Source of the DNA: Brienomyrus brachyistius
Lineage: Eukaryota; Chordata; Actinopteri; Osteoglossiformes; Mormyridae
NCBI RefSeq assembly: GCF_023856365.1
Contig: NC_064543.1
Location: 9,202,452-9,266,451, forward strand
Length of the DNA stretch: 64,000 nt
Reading direction: 5' to 3'
Below the pieces are notes generated by a model. That model did not search any database. It was given only the letters and a program-made list of their open reading frames with translations, and was not told where the DNA came from. Positions within the stretch are counted from its first letter, which is position 1, and each line of letters opens with the position of its first letter. The translations under genes were made by a program, and so were the position numbers. Positions 26,562 to 39,210 of this stretch are shown here, piece after piece.

Positions 26562-26812
26562 TGCCTTTACACCCCCATGACCCCCCCACCTCGCTCTCAG
26601 TACCTCTACACCCCATGTCCCCCCACCTCACTAAGTACCTCTACACCCCATGTCCCCCCACCTCACTAAGTACCTCTACACCCCATGTCCCCCCACCTCA
26701 CTAAGTACCTCTACACCCCATGTCCCCCCACCTCACTAAGTACCTCTACACCCCATGTCCCCCCACCTCACTAAGTACCTCTACACCCCATGTCCCCCCA
26801 CCTTGCTCTCAT
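26562..26812 (+). repeat. 35-bp minisatellite
   Basis: The unit starts tacctctacaccccatgtc and continues with ccccacctcactaag. Perfect copies begin at 26601, 26636, 26671, 26706 and 26741, with a final variant at 26776 and a diverged first unit at 26562. One frame reads as a repeated Tyr/Pro/Ser peptide, but there is no evidence for a gene. Confidence 0.95.
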
Positions 26813-27767
26813 GTGTAAATTAGATCAAATTAAAGTGAATAAAATGTTTTCAAAATTTATTAACTGCTTATTATTGTACTACTCACCTTGAAACATAAAT
26901 CGTAAAATCAGTGATACTGTTTGACTGATCAAAAGGGGCTAATTTTTTAAATCTCTTGGCTGTCAGGCAGTATCCTAACCCTGAGCATATTTCACTGTCA
27001 TATTAACTTGTGATTCATCTCCACAGTCCTGTGTTAAAGGTGTTCAGAGCAATAAATAGTTTTGTGTTTGGTGTAGCGTGTTACAGGTGATATCACACCT
27101 GATCTCGGGAGTGTAACGTGAGTGAGATGTTACAGTGCCAATGTGAGAAAGTGTCTGGACAGAGCAAGCATAACTGGTGCTGTTGCCCCCCCCGCAGGCA
27201 GGGGTGCTGCAGGGGCATGGATAACCTGCGAGATTCAGGGGGGGCCGGCAGCACTTTACAAGGGCCCTTCAATACATAAAATTATAAAATGATATAATGT
27301 AAGGGGGTGGGGGACCCCAAGGTGACATTTTGCCAGCGGCCCCGGAATGTGCAGCTGCTCCTCTGCCTGCAGGTGTTGCGGAGAAGGCGTAGGAGCTCGT
27401 CCATGAAAATGCAGCTGTAAACGGTCTCTTTGGACTTATTCCTACATAAGTTGCGTAATTAATTATCAACACCCATTAATCAAATGATCCCTCTTCTCCG
27501 CACATGGTTGTGTTGCTCAATTAAACAGCTGACCGAGGGTTGATGGGCAACCGGCCTCTGAGGTTAAACGGATTGGTTAAGCGGCGTAATGAGAAACATC
27601 GACAGGTTTATTGAAATGGAAAAAGCCGGGGAAACCACCTAAATCTGAGGTGGGGAGGCTGCACTGCGAGAGGGTGGGAGAAATCGCTCTCTTACTTTTG
27701 CTTGTACAGACGTGTTTGTATTTTTTCCCGGAAGATGCATACAGATAAATACATAGATACTCATCCA

Positions 27768-27830
27768 TCCTAACACAGGCAGAACAAGGCAGGGAAGAAC
27801 CTTGGATGGGATGTCAGTGCTTCAAAAAAA
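27768..27830 (-). repeat. SINE 3' fragment, reverse orientation
   Basis: The + strand text ggcagggaagaaccttggat, then gggatgtcagtgc, is the reverse complement of the DANA-type body phrase that reads ccatcctgggttattccctg in the copy at 30034-30345. Confidence 0.5.
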
Positions 27831-30033
27831 CACAACAATTTATAGAACATAAAGCAGCAAATGTAGTTTGTGTGGGCAATTAAATGGGAGCAAGGTGTGG
27901 ACAGAAATGAGTCAGTGTTAATTGATCCGAGGAAGAGTGTGACCATTTGTGGCTGGTCATAGGGGGATCAGAGCAGCGGATCGGTCTGTAGGAGACGCAG
28001 ACCCAGAGTGCTGATCAGGGTCTCACCGGGTCACGCCATGCAACTGCTCTCCCCAATCACAGGGAACGTATTTAATGTTTCTACTCATTTGCATATCCGA
28101 TACACTTTATGGCTGGATGGAAGTTAAATGTTTTTGACGCATTTCTAAGTTTGTGCTCCTCTCGTACGGCCTCTCCCAGATTGTTCTCCTTTATGTGTAT
28201 TTCTTTGCTTTAATTGTCTCTGTGATGGGATGCATGCAGGCCTGAAGTAGAACAATAATTGTACTTTTTTAATTGATGTTTTTTTTTTTAAAGTGCAGCC
28301 TGAATCCCATTTTCCTCTCCGGGTTATTTGCCATGATTAATAACTCGGTAAACGAAATGGTTGCTCGACTATGATACTGGGTCTATATTCTTATGAGCGC
28401 TGCATAAAAAACAAATTGCAATTACCTTTTATATAGGCTCTACCACTATTGCTGAGAATGGCAGGAAGAGAAAGACTGAATGTTCATTAAATAATACAAA
28501 TTAATCACTGATTTTTTTGTAACAAAAGTAATGGCCAGTCTTATTTATATTTTCTGTCATCCTTGGTAGTCAACAGCAAGAGGTGTAATTACCAATTAGA
28601 CAGAGCATACATGTGTTTTTATGAAGCACCATTGTGTATTACAGTTTATACATACAATCTTGCTGTGCTATTATTAGTCCAATTAACAACACTCAGCTTT
28701 AAAGCAATAGGTGGCTTCAAAGCACATGGTGGTTGGCATTATTGTATTTCTGTTAATCACTACCTAGTTGAAGCAAAAGGTAGGCAGTAAAGTATCCAAT
28801 GGGAAGTGCGTTAAACCAGTTTATGAATGACAATCCCTGACAATCCTACCTGCTGCAGGCTTCAAAGCTTTCTTTTCCTGTTTGTTGTAGATCGCGCCCC
28901 CCTTTCCGGAGCGCAGTTCTTGTAGCCCTTTCATTAAAACTGAGCTCCAGGCCAGGTAGGCAGATGGATGGGAAGTCAGAGAACTGTGTTTCAAATATTT
29001 GCAATGATATTTTAATTAAATCTGGCTGACGTGTGCCCGCAGTCGTGGGGTGCGATCTCACATCCTGGTGTTGGGAGTCAAGAGGGCGTGGAAACCGTGA
29101 TGGGCGGTGGATGATCTTTAAACGAACCCCTCACATGCCTCGTGCTTGACCTTCCTCAGATTCTGGGTCGAAGCGTAAAAGGGGCTGTGCTGCTTCGGAC
29201 TGCTGAGACAAAGGTGTGCAGTTCTAGAGTCAACAGTAACAGTGCCTGAGGAAACCTCACAAACGTACGCCTTCTTAGTTCAGCGCAAATAAAGATGGGT
29301 GGTGAAACTTGACACTTGACCACATACACTCCTCTGCCCGAGGTTGCAACATGTGGCTACAGTTTTATGTTTATTATCACTATTATTATTTCTGGGTTTA
29401 GAACCCTTGGACATTATTTCTTTTAACTTAAAGTGGAAAGTACAAAATACCAAACTGTCTTTTAAATGCATTATTTTTCCTAAATGTAGTTTTTTAAACC
29501 CCTAATGTCAGATTTTCTGTGTCGACTTTGAGAAAGGAGAGGTGCGGGGGTCTTCTGCCCTAAGAGATGGAGTCAGATGACCGTCATTCTTGCCATTGAT
29601 TTGTTCGTCCGCTCCTCATTCTTCGTGCCCCTGTGTGTCATTGTGTCCTGGTTTATGTTTGGACGGTAATCCCAGACCAAAGCCCCTGTACGCTGGACCT
29701 TATTGATTGAGTTCTTAACCTTATTGACGTTTTCATAAAATTACAAAAGTATTTAACTTAGCAATAAAAGTAACTTTAGTGTGTTTCTCACGTGCAGTAC
29801 AATTAGCAGTTGAAGGTTCCTTCGGCTCACTTAAAAGCTGTCCTTGCACTCCCAGGGGACTGTTTGGTGTAGCTGAGTGCCAAACATATAGCAGTTTCAG
29901 TGAGGCCACCCATCAACAGGCGTTTAACAGCAATGTAGTAACATAGGCAAGAAACACACAATTGAGACTAAAATTGGGAAATAAGATGAAGAATAATATT
30001 TTTAACAAATTCAGTTTTATGAGTCCTGAATGT

Positions 30034-30345
30034 GGGGTGGCATGGGGGTACAGTGGTTAGCACTGTTGCCTCACACCTCTGGGACCCGGGTTTGAGTCTC
30101 CGCCTGGGTCACACGTGTGTGGAGTTTGCATGTTCTCCCCATGTCGTCGTGGGGTTTCCTCCGGGTACTCCGGTTTCCCCCCACAGTCCAAAAACATGCT
30201 GAGGCTAATTGGAGTTACTAAATTGCCCGTAGGTGTGCATGTGTGAGTGAATGGTGTGTGAGTGTGCCCTGCGATGGGCTGGCCCCCCATCCTGGGTTAT
30301 TCCCTGCCTCGTGCCCATTGCTTCCAGGATAGGCTCCGGACCTTA
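30034..30345 (+). repeat. DANA/mermaid-type tRNA-derived SINE, best copy
   Basis: The head ggtggcatgggggtacagtg, then gttagcactgttgcctcac, is tRNA-like. The body carries the diagnostic phrases gtgtggagtttgcatgttct, tttcctccgggtactccgg, cacagtccaaaaacatgc and aaattgcccgtaggtgtg, and the tail ggctggccccccatcctggg. This is the widespread teleost family first described in zebrafish as DANA/mermaid. Open frames across it are not genes. Confidence 0.85.
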
Positions 30346-30432
30346 AAGCACTTAAAGGGTGAAGCTACCCATTTCGTCACTGTGCGACTTTGTTTACTAT
30401 GCCTAATCTTATGATACTCTTGTTAGTTTTCT

Positions 30433-30823
30433 TAAAGGGGCCCTATACTCATTTTCACTGTTTATAGTTCTATTTTTGGAATGTGCTAGAATAGATTTAC
30501 ATGCTTCAGTGTTCCAAAAACACATTATTTTACTCAGAATGAATAGAGATGTACAGTATATCTTTAACTTTGTCTGATCTCTTGCCTGATTGGTCAGCTG
30601 ACCCAACACGTTCCACCCCTGTCTTGCAGTTTACAGACAGATCCTTGCTATTAGGTGACCAATAAGGATTCCGTTGCTCGGTGACCTCACCATGTGTCTA
30701 ATGTAAGGGCTGGAATTGCAATGAGGCATTTCATGCAGATTAGAGGTTTAGTTTACATGCAAATAAAGCTATATAACACACAAAAGAAAAGTGAAAATCC
30801 AGAAAAGGATAAGAAGGCCCCTG
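30433..30823. mobile_element. Non-autonomous DNA transposon (MITE), about 390 bp
   Basis: The left end reads taaaggggccctatactcat and the right end, reverse-complemented, begins aggggccttcttatcctttt. These form diverged terminal inverted repeats. The interior has no coding capacity. The ends match a very common teleost short element. The superfamily cannot be settled without a clean target-site duplication. Confidence 0.65.
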
Positions 30824-32202
30824 TAATACTCCTTATAAATCCCATTTTTGCTATTCTAATCCTGACTCTGATGCCCTCAGTCTCCTGCTGGTAGGTTCCC
30901 CTGGGCCTGTTGGCCATGCATTGGCCATGAGCACAGGTAGACTTTGGGGTGGTTGGTTGGTAACCATGTAGGCCCATTCTTTCCAGTGGTAAATGTCTCA
31001 TCCTAGTTGCCTTTGCATATAGACAGATTTTGGGCATTAAACTGGCCACTATTCCTGCAAATAACATAACCTGAATGCAACCAGCTGTTTCTTAGAAATA
31101 TACGCTGCCATTATTGTCTATAGTGAAACATGGTCTGTAAATGTAGTTTATGTACAGTGTATAATATTTAAAAAAAAAACGAATCTGTGACAAACGGTAA
31201 AACACTTTAGCTAATACCATATTATCCACTTTCCACTGAAGCGAACAGTGGTATTGCTTTAGCACAAACTCTGGGAGACGTTGTGCTGAATATTTCAAAC
31301 CAGCATATACACAAAATTATATCCCCCAAATCAGATGAAATTGCCTTCACTCTGTTCAAATAATTCTTATTCTTTAAACATTAAAAATACTCTCTTTATA
31401 ACAGTTGTTGCCCCATTGTTTTCCAGGAACTAATATTCAATTGCAACTATTGGTAATATTCAACTAATTGCCAATTGCAGTTCATTAACCTGTATTTTAG
31501 CATGGAATTAAATTGCATTGATCAGGTAGTATTGGCATAGAGGAGCTGAAATTATACCTCCAGTGCTGTGGGTCATTCATATTCTGCATGTTTCAGAAGT
31601 AAGACTGCTTTCCTTAAGTAGCTGGTTAGTGTGTGGTCTCTTCTGTTCCACAAGTACAATATGGCATTTCTCAGCAATACATATAATAGGAGACACTGAC
31701 GTCACAGTGCACCTCTAGGGCTCATAAATGTCCTTTCTTTTAAAATATGTTCTTATTCTCTAAGCACCTCCCAGACTCTGCCCGTACTCAACTTTCCAGC
31801 TATGCTGAATCGGGACTGGAAAATGTTTTTATTTTCCTCTCTGAGGAATGATGTCTGTGGGCTGTAGAGACCACCTTTGAGAGGAGCTTCTCTAGATCTG
31901 GCCAGCTGAACATTCAGGTCACGAGAGCAGCGAAAGTCAGGAGTCAGCGAATTACTGAAAGTAAACGCCTGGTGTAATAAGATGGCCAGGCAGCTGGGGC
32001 ACTCTGCACTGAGCAGCATAATCCTTTCCAGATGAGTGGCAGCTTATAACGAATCACGTCCCATTTTTAATAGATTAAAGGGCACTTGCCAGTTTTGCAC
32101 AGGCCTTGTGATATGTGGAATTAGCACCTTTTAGGACACGGATATAAAAATCTGCAGAAAGTTGCTTAAAATTGAGGGATATAAGGAATTTTAGAATTAT
32201 TA

Positions 32203-32252
32203 ATCCATGCATCCACCCATTCACCTTCTAACTGCTTATCCTAGTCAGAGTT
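32203..32252 (-). repeat. Terminal SINE fragment, reverse orientation
   Basis: The text catgcatccacccattcacc, then ttctaactgcttatcctag, is the reverse complement of the SINE 3' tail (ctggataagc...tggatggatg). Confidence 0.55.
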
Positions 32253-33702
32253 GTGGGCCAAATACAATTATGCTTCACATAATCAGACATTTGAAAATGT
32301 TTCATGTGTGTGTCACCATCTATTTGCAATATTACAAATTTCCTGGTCTGTGCTTGGTAAAAATTGTACATTTTAAGTTGTAAATCCTTTAAATCCTTAA
32401 AATGTTTTCGAGTTAAATATAACTAAGACATACTTTGAGTTAAAAAATAACTAAGAAATACTGCTTCCAAACAAAACGTCCAAGACAGACATACAATCAG
32501 AGACAGTTAATTGCGGTGATCCATAGGTCTTATATTTTGCGGGCAGCCGTGTTGCCCTCTGCCTGCCTTCAAACAATGAATTCTGAGATCTACAGTCCTG
32601 CACATCCTGTAGGCGGTGTCCCGGAAAGCCATAGGAAGTAGTCTGTATAACGGTAACGGGCGGTTTCCTGTGCGGTTTCTTTTTAACCAAAACCAAAATC
32701 ATGCCGATAAGCTTGTGGTTTAGTTTTCTGTTAAAGAATCATAGTGTTGGCTCCAGCTGATAATTTATACCTTATTAAACATAATCCATTTTTCATTACT
32801 GTGTAAGAAATGTAATTGTGCGTTCTGTTAATAATGCAGGAAATGATAATTGCATATCACTGTTTAGAAAAGTTTCGGTAATGAAGAAATTAAACATTAA
32901 AAAATCTACTTTAAGGGACTTTTCTTTCTACAGCAAAGTACGGTTTAAGTATTACTGAACTGATTTTGCATTTGGAAGCGTATTTAATTTTATGTTTCAC
33001 TGCACGTCACAAGTAACTTGTGAATTGTAACTGTTCATAAGCAGGCAAGCATGCTTATATTTTACATAAACTATACTAAACTGTGATTGTCTAAACAGTA
33101 TTAACAGTGTATTGTATTGAGGAATAATTCCTAAACTTTCCTTTAAATGAAATTAAGTAGTTGTTAACAGCCCTTGTATTGTTACTGAATATTAAAACAT
33201 ACCATGAAATCATAACATTTTTGCCCCGTATTAAGGATATCGCAAAAATAAGGGCAGGGGGGAAACACGCTGCGTCCCATTCCTTGAAGCATGCAGCTCT
33301 ACTCCCATCACCAGCGACCAGGTTAGGCTAGGAGTCAGGTTTTGGTACTTTCCTCCTCCGTTACGTGCACCCCCCTCCAGCACGCAATGGACTGTCCCAG
33401 TCAGACATGTCACGGCTGTTGCTTGGAGAGAGGAGAAGCGAGAAGCAGGGAGAAGCCTTCCCGACCTGCTGTGTCCGATTCGGTCGCTTCCGAGGTGGTA
33501 CATCGCTTTTTTATCATACTTTTTTTTAAACCATCATTATTGCAGGAAAGCACATTCCTACGGAAACTGTGAGAGGACTAGGTCGACTATTCCGGCCGGA
33601 ATTTTCCCAGGAAAAATAGACCACACACATTACTATCGATACTTGTTAGCCTTATTGCAAAGTAAGTAGCTAGTTAGCGTACGGAGGTAGCCGCTTGGCT
33701 GT

Positions 33703-33732
33703 ATGATGAACTTTGGACTGTTGCAGATATAA
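33703..33732 (+). other. Short upstream ORF in the probable tjp1 leader
   Basis: An ATG directly followed by a second ATG opens a nine-codon frame ending in TAA, about 170 bases before the ZO-1 start. It counts as a uORF only if transcription starts upstream of 33703, which the sequence cannot show. Confidence 0.3.
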
Positions 33733-33742
33733 ATTTGTTGAC

Positions 33743-33769
33743 ATGTCGTTCGGGCTCCTGAGGGAATAA
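33743..33769 (+). other. Second short upstream ORF in the probable tjp1 leader
   Basis: ATG with G at -3 opens an eight-codon frame (MSFGLLRE) ending in TAA, 133 bases before the ZO-1 start codon. If it is transcribed, its moderate initiation context could lower translation of the main frame. No conservation data are available here. Confidence 0.3.
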
Positions 33770-33902
33770 AGGCGCACTGCCCGGCGCGGCAGCAGCTGGG
33801 CGAGGGACCGAGCGAGCCGGAGGATATCCGTAATTTTGGTTAGAGTGGTTATTTACATCGCCGACGTGAAAACTTGCTCTACCCGGAGAGAAAGGGCTCA
33901 AA

Positions 33903-33929
33903 ATGTCTGCCAGAAGCGCTACGAACAAG
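33903..33929 (+). CDS. tjp1: tjp1 coding exon 1 (start codon, residues 1-9)
   Basis: The exon encodes MSARSATNK and stops at a donor (gtaggg) in phase 0. Human ZO-1 begins MSARAAAAK and has its first intron at the same place, so the start codon and boundary are well supported. The ATG has A at -3. The segment is the short N-terminal leader before PDZ1 and carries no domain. The following intron, of about 19.7 kb, is by far the longest in the window. Longer frames that read through the donor are not real. Confidence 0.92.
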
Positions 33930-36900
33930 GTAGGGTACAAATGGATGAGCGAAGTGTCCCAAAAGGAGAGAAGAGAAGCCGCGAAGGGGCGCGTTGGTGG
34001 TGCGGTGAGGCCGAGCTGCATGGGTACCGGGGGAGCCGCGGAGGGAGGGGGCGGCTGCCTGCGCTCACTGCTCGTTCCCTCTTACTTTCTGTTGCTGTTC
34101 CTTAACCGTGCTATTCGGTGTAAATGCCACCGTCATACTTTCCCCTCAGTACTCAAAGGTGCCGCCAGGTACACATGCGGACACATTATCCAACCGATTT
34201 CCCCGGTACCCCCCTCCCTCCCCGAATCGCGACAAATTTCAGTTTAGTAATAATATGATCAAACATGCACCTGCTCGCTGTCGGCCTATAATAAGTAAAG
34301 CGGTTCACTTCAGCTACTCTCCCAGTAAGAAGGGTGGCAGAGGACCTGTTGGCGCTTTGCCGGGCCGATGCAAACTCGGGCTTTTTGGTTCCTGTCCGTG
34401 GGTGCATGAGGCGGACGTGTCTGCTTTTCACGCATTAACTATTCATACCGTGAACTACGCCCGGCTTTCAGGACTGCCCTGTGTGTTTTAACGCTAAGAA
34501 AGCGTTATCTTGTGGTTTTAACATCTTAGTTAACATTCACTTTGTGGCGCATGCTGAGAGATTTAGGTCCTGGACCCTTAAGATAATTTATGATTTGTCT
34601 CTTCTGTCGCTATTTGATACATTGAAGGCAGTCTAACCTAGCCGGATAAGTTTCAGCCTTTGTATTGTTGCTGCAATATGATGTGAGATACCCATCAATA
34701 CTGTCAGCAGTGTTTTCGCCTCCATGGGTCTGGAAAGTGATAACCTTATCTTAGTGGTACATCGGTTTGCTTTTTGTATGGATATGTAAGATATGAATCA
34801 CCAACGGCGTGAAAGACAGGTTTGTTTGTCTGTATAGTTTTCCTGAAACTTCTCTCGCTCTCTCTGCGGTTTATGGGCGTAGCGATCTGCTGGTCTTTCA
34901 TACATGCGGCAGTAGTGTGTTCCTGGATCGGTCTTCTGACAGTGAAGTATTTGTAATTTAAATTCAGAGAATGAAGATGGACAAGTCGGGTGAGTTTCGC
35001 CAGTTGAGACGAAACCATTTCGGGTGACGTAATCCTCTGGTATGTTATCTTACTGTCATACTATTGTTACTCCGAAACTAAGAAAAGTTACCTTTTAAAT
35101 ATTAAGTATTCAGTAAATAGGGACTGGCAAACTTAATGCGGTTGTGTACACAGTTAAAGAGGGTGCTGTTTGATTTAAGTTCTTAATAGTCACCGTTCTC
35201 AGAGGAAAGCGATTGTGAGTCGCAAATGCTTTCACTTGGAGGTCGTATGTTTTCCGTCATTTCTTGAAAGGTCGCTTGACTTTGAGAACTTGGGCTTTAA
35301 ATATTGTCTTACCTCCGTTCTCTATCTTGAGAAATTCCTTACATATCATTGCCTATTAGCATATGCCTTTTCTGCCCGGTAATAGGTAATGGATTTAATA
35401 CAAAGCAGACACCACATCACCTGAAACCTAAAAGTCTGGCTTTCTGACCTTGTGTATCTCCACTGTCTTTCTGGGTGACATCTCTAGTGAAGTGTTTCCG
35501 TGAACAAATTGCACGTCTTGTTGTAATGTGTGTAACTATGTAATCCCATGTCTTTTTTTTTCGTTCATCATTGCATATGATAAGAATTCCCCTGAAAGCA
35601 AAAAATATCATATTACTCTCTCCATTCACTACAGCGCAGTTATTCATGGATCATTCATGGATTATTTTTTATTTTTTAACCTTGAAAACAATTTAAAGTA
35701 ATTTTTGCCTTGTGGTTCTATAAGCTGGCCTAATATCTTTTCCGTCCATACAGTGCTACACACAATTCAGTTTTTGGGGTAAGGACCTTCATAATGTGAA
35801 ACGATACAAAGTCGTCACGCCGGGCCACCTGTGACACATTCAGCCATATAAATTTTTGGACTTTGTGACTTTACTGGCCTGTAGGAAGTTCCCTGGTTAC
35901 ACTGCTTGTTCCCTCTTGTTGCTTGTGTGTTTGACAAAAGCATTGGTTGAATATCCACATGGTTTCTTCTGAAAGTGCAGTAGTTTGTAACTAGTAAACT
36001 TACAGTGGATTTCTGAGGATGAAAAGTAGTTGTCATATAGCAATGGGAGCTTAGACCTGTTTGGGGATTGCAGTCTGCTTATTGACGGGACTTGCTGTGG
36101 GGCAGCCTAATGCCCTTGACCTCTGTCTCTGATAAAAGATCAGAATGTCTTCAGTCGTGGGCTAGACTGCTGTGATGTGAATTTTGGGACTTATTTAGCT
36201 TTTCCACTCAGCTCCAAAACATATTAAAATGATCCTTGTATTGGTCGCTGTTTTTTTTTTTTTTTTAAATAAGCTGATGGTGCCACGAGAGACTGCACTG
36301 TTACACCCTCGGAAAACATGCATTGGTATAAAAAGGGAAGAATCCGCGAATTGATTTGATAAAATCTTGATGTGAGTTTGATACTCCGGAGGGTTATATG
36401 ATTCCAGCCAGTTGCGATTCCCTGTGTTGCTGGGTCGCAGTTTTGTTTTCTCTCTTCCAGGGGAAAAGGTGTGTCTCATATTTGTTGCGGTAACAGAATT
36501 GGGTGTCCCGCTTCATTCAGTAAGAAATACACAATCTTGGGAGAGAGCTGTATGCTGAGGCTGATTTTGTGAGCATTTCAGAATATGTGTGAAAGCCATT
36601 AATCCTGCGGATACAGCCTACATAAAAATGAAGACATTCAAAGCCGCTATATTTAAGCCCCATTGTCACCCCCTCTACCCTCTGCTTGCTGTGCTGCATG
36701 GAACACAGGAAAAATAAATTGGTTTCTCAGCACTGGGTCTAAAAATAGCTGGCAAGCTTTTTATTTACAAGCAAAGTGGAGGGAAAGAGAGCTGAAAGAG
36801 GGCTTATCGTGTGGTGTTTTCCACTGGCCATTTACTCAATGTTAAATATCAGCAGTCCCCTTGGGAACGTTAGAGTATCGTGTTTACTCATCAAAGACTG

Positions 36901-39148
36901 ACGGAGACCATATCTCTAGTTCAGTTTACTGATGAACTAAGCAAATCAGAAGCAGCTACAGGAAATGTGGTGACCCGCCCCCCCCACCCCCAGGCCACTT
37001 ATGGGAGAGAGGCATACAGGGGACTGTTTTTTTTACTTTTCTGTTCAGGCAGTATATTTTAATCAGGAGTTTGTGCCGTAGCCAGAACTGTTTTGTTGAA
37101 TGTCCTTGTCTGCAAACTTTTATACTCTTAAGTATTACACATGGAACAAATGGAAAAGGTCTACTTCCCTGCTGTCTGTCATTGTTCCTTCCAGTACAGA
37201 AAACTACCAGCTGCATATGTGTAGCATTAAAAACTGATTGGTACAAGCACGGGGAATTTTTCCAGTTTCTGCTGCTTTATGTTGTTTACATTCTAAAGTG
37301 TTTTTTTCCGCTCTTGTGTAGAGGAGTGTCCTCAGGGGGACCTTCCCCTGACCCCCGGCTCCACCCTCTTTATTTTTTTTTTGTGAAGGGAACAAACTTT
37401 TTTTTAGAAAAAGAAACCCTGCATATATCAGTATCTCCCTGGATTGAGCAGTTCTTTGAAGGATATTTGTAACAGCAGTATTCTAACCAGTACCTGCGGG
37501 CTGAAGTGTTATTTTAGTTGCACGTGTATGTCTGTGTAAGTTTACTGAAATCAACAAGCGTGAAATTAACAGCAGTTCAGTCTTGGCTTCTGTGTCGGAG
37601 CCAACAGATTGTACACCCTGAAATGGGTCAAGAAGATGAAATGCAAATTTTGGTCTATTGCTTTGCAGTACGCCTGTTTCACGGTAACAGAATCCTGCTC
37701 AAAAGTTCCGAGGTTACAAATAAAAGCTTTCTAGGTTAAGATTTCAGAATTTCATTGCAGCAGATGTTGATTTCTCTCCCGGTTGCAAAGAAGTGGTTTG
37801 TCCAGCAGTTAGTAATTAGTTTGTAGTGTCATGGTGTCATTCTTAAATGATGGACACAGTGAGGGAAAGGCAGCATGAAAGATCGTTTTTGACTCGTTTC
37901 AGAGAGGATTGTTGGTCTCTTTCATTTACCCACCTGATTGCCATTATTCCAGCACCACGCCAGCAGCACTGTAACATGAAAATGCAGGGGTGTAGGGTTT
38001 TTATCTTTTATTTTTGTCGTATAAGCCTTCAGCAGCACTGATAGTGTTTGTGTGTTTAGTTTGTGGGGATTATCTTCTTTTTCTTTTTTTAAAGCTCCCT
38101 GTGGAACTGAAGCAACTGTAAGAATTGACCTCCGTTGTAGGGGTAGGTGGATAGAGATGAGCAGGATGGGACAGTGGGAAAAGATTGACGTAGAGGATCC
38201 CGTTATCCTGTTGTTTAAAGCACATGACTGTCTGAGAAGTTGGGCACCTCTCATTCAGTGCCAATCATTATGTAATACCCGTGTGTTTGGGGTTTTCTGC
38301 AGTTCGTGCTATCCTTTTAGTTTTAGTTTTGTTTCTCTGCAAAAGGTTTGGAATGCGATACAGATTGTAATTCTTTTGCTCTCCATCTTCCTCATCATAG
38401 TGTTGTCACCTACTGAAATGGAGGTGAAACTACAACTTTTTGGTTATTTAATGCTTTTTACTCTTTAGCTGGGGTGAGTGTTTCGGGCCGGGGTCTATTT
38501 CAATATCAAGCTTTCTCTCTTCTGAAAAGCAGGACTCTTTACTGGATAAAACCAGTCCAAGGTATGAGTAGATTTCAGTCTTTGAACACTGCAAGACGGT
38601 GGCCCCGTAGTCTTAGTGTAATGTTTTAGTAACAGCTCAAGTTCTGGGATGCAAACTTGAATTATGGTTGTCTGGTATTAATAAACTATGCAGCTTATAA
38701 TGGTTGTATCAGTCGATGCAGTCTATATTGGTTGTCCAGTTTCTTTAGAGAATAATGCAAGGAAAAGCTGGGTTTAGTCTTTGTTTTGTTTTTGTTTACC
38801 TTTTTTATTTTGTGAAACTGTCACAGAACTAACTGAGTAACGTCCCTCTTCTCCATGTGGGCTTGCCTGCCACCTCAGGCTGGAAGTGCTGAAACTTTGG
38901 GGTGTCTTTTTATTTCTCGGTGCGAAGGCTGAACCATGTCATGTCATGAACTCCTTCCTCGGCTTTTGAAATACTGACATAGGGGTCCAAGCAGCATAGC
39001 TCCTGCGTCCCTATTGCTTTAATAATTATTTTGATGGCATTTCCCTACCCTGAAGAGGAGTTTAGGGGCACACAGTTTTGCTAGATGCTTATTTTATCTC
39101 TTGTGGAGCCAAACTGAGGTACCAGTTGAGCCTGTGTGTTTATTTACG

Positions 39149-39210
39149 TTTTACATTTACATTTACAGTATTTGGCAGACGCCCTTAGCCAGAGCGACTT
39201 ACATAAGTGC
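39149..39210 (+). repeat. Fish SINE-like conserved core
   Basis: The text acatttacatttacagtatt, then tggcagacgcccttagcc and agagcgacttacataag, is a very common teleost interspersed sequence. The flanks do not show a full element. Confidence 0.6.

Larger units (their letters stand above)
14421..33559. other. Non-coding stretch between the upstream gene and tjp1
   Basis: No secure exon was found on either strand. Named contents are a tRNA-derived SINE, a 125-bp direct repeat pair, a 35-bp minisatellite, a near-complete DANA-type SINE, a 390-bp MITE and an A-rich repeat. Sections at 16180-16260, 27410-27600 and 28380-28780 are low in repeats and have mixed composition, so they may be conserved non-coding DNA, but this cannot be tested here. 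Confidence 0.45.
33560..33902 (+). promoter_or_regulatory. tjp1: Putative tjp1 promoter and 5'UTR in a CpG-rich segment
   Basis: The 340 bases before the ZO-1 start codon become clearly CpG-rich (for example around 33775-33830) against an AT-rich flank at 32700-33230. CpG richness continues to about 34080. No convincing TATA box is visible, as expected for a broadly expressed gene with a CpG promoter. The transcription start cannot be fixed from sequence. Two very short upstream open frames lie inside the likely leader, at 33703-33732 and 33743-33769. The ZO-1 start codon has an A at -3, a favourable initiation context. Confidence 0.5.

Noticed and set aside
26489..26704. Repeated Tyr/Pro/Ser open frame
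   Set aside because: It is simply one reading of the 35-bp minisatellite.
33903..34247. Read-through open frame of 114 codons from the ZO-1 start
   Set aside because: Only the first nine codons match ZO-1; a donor follows and the rest is intron.
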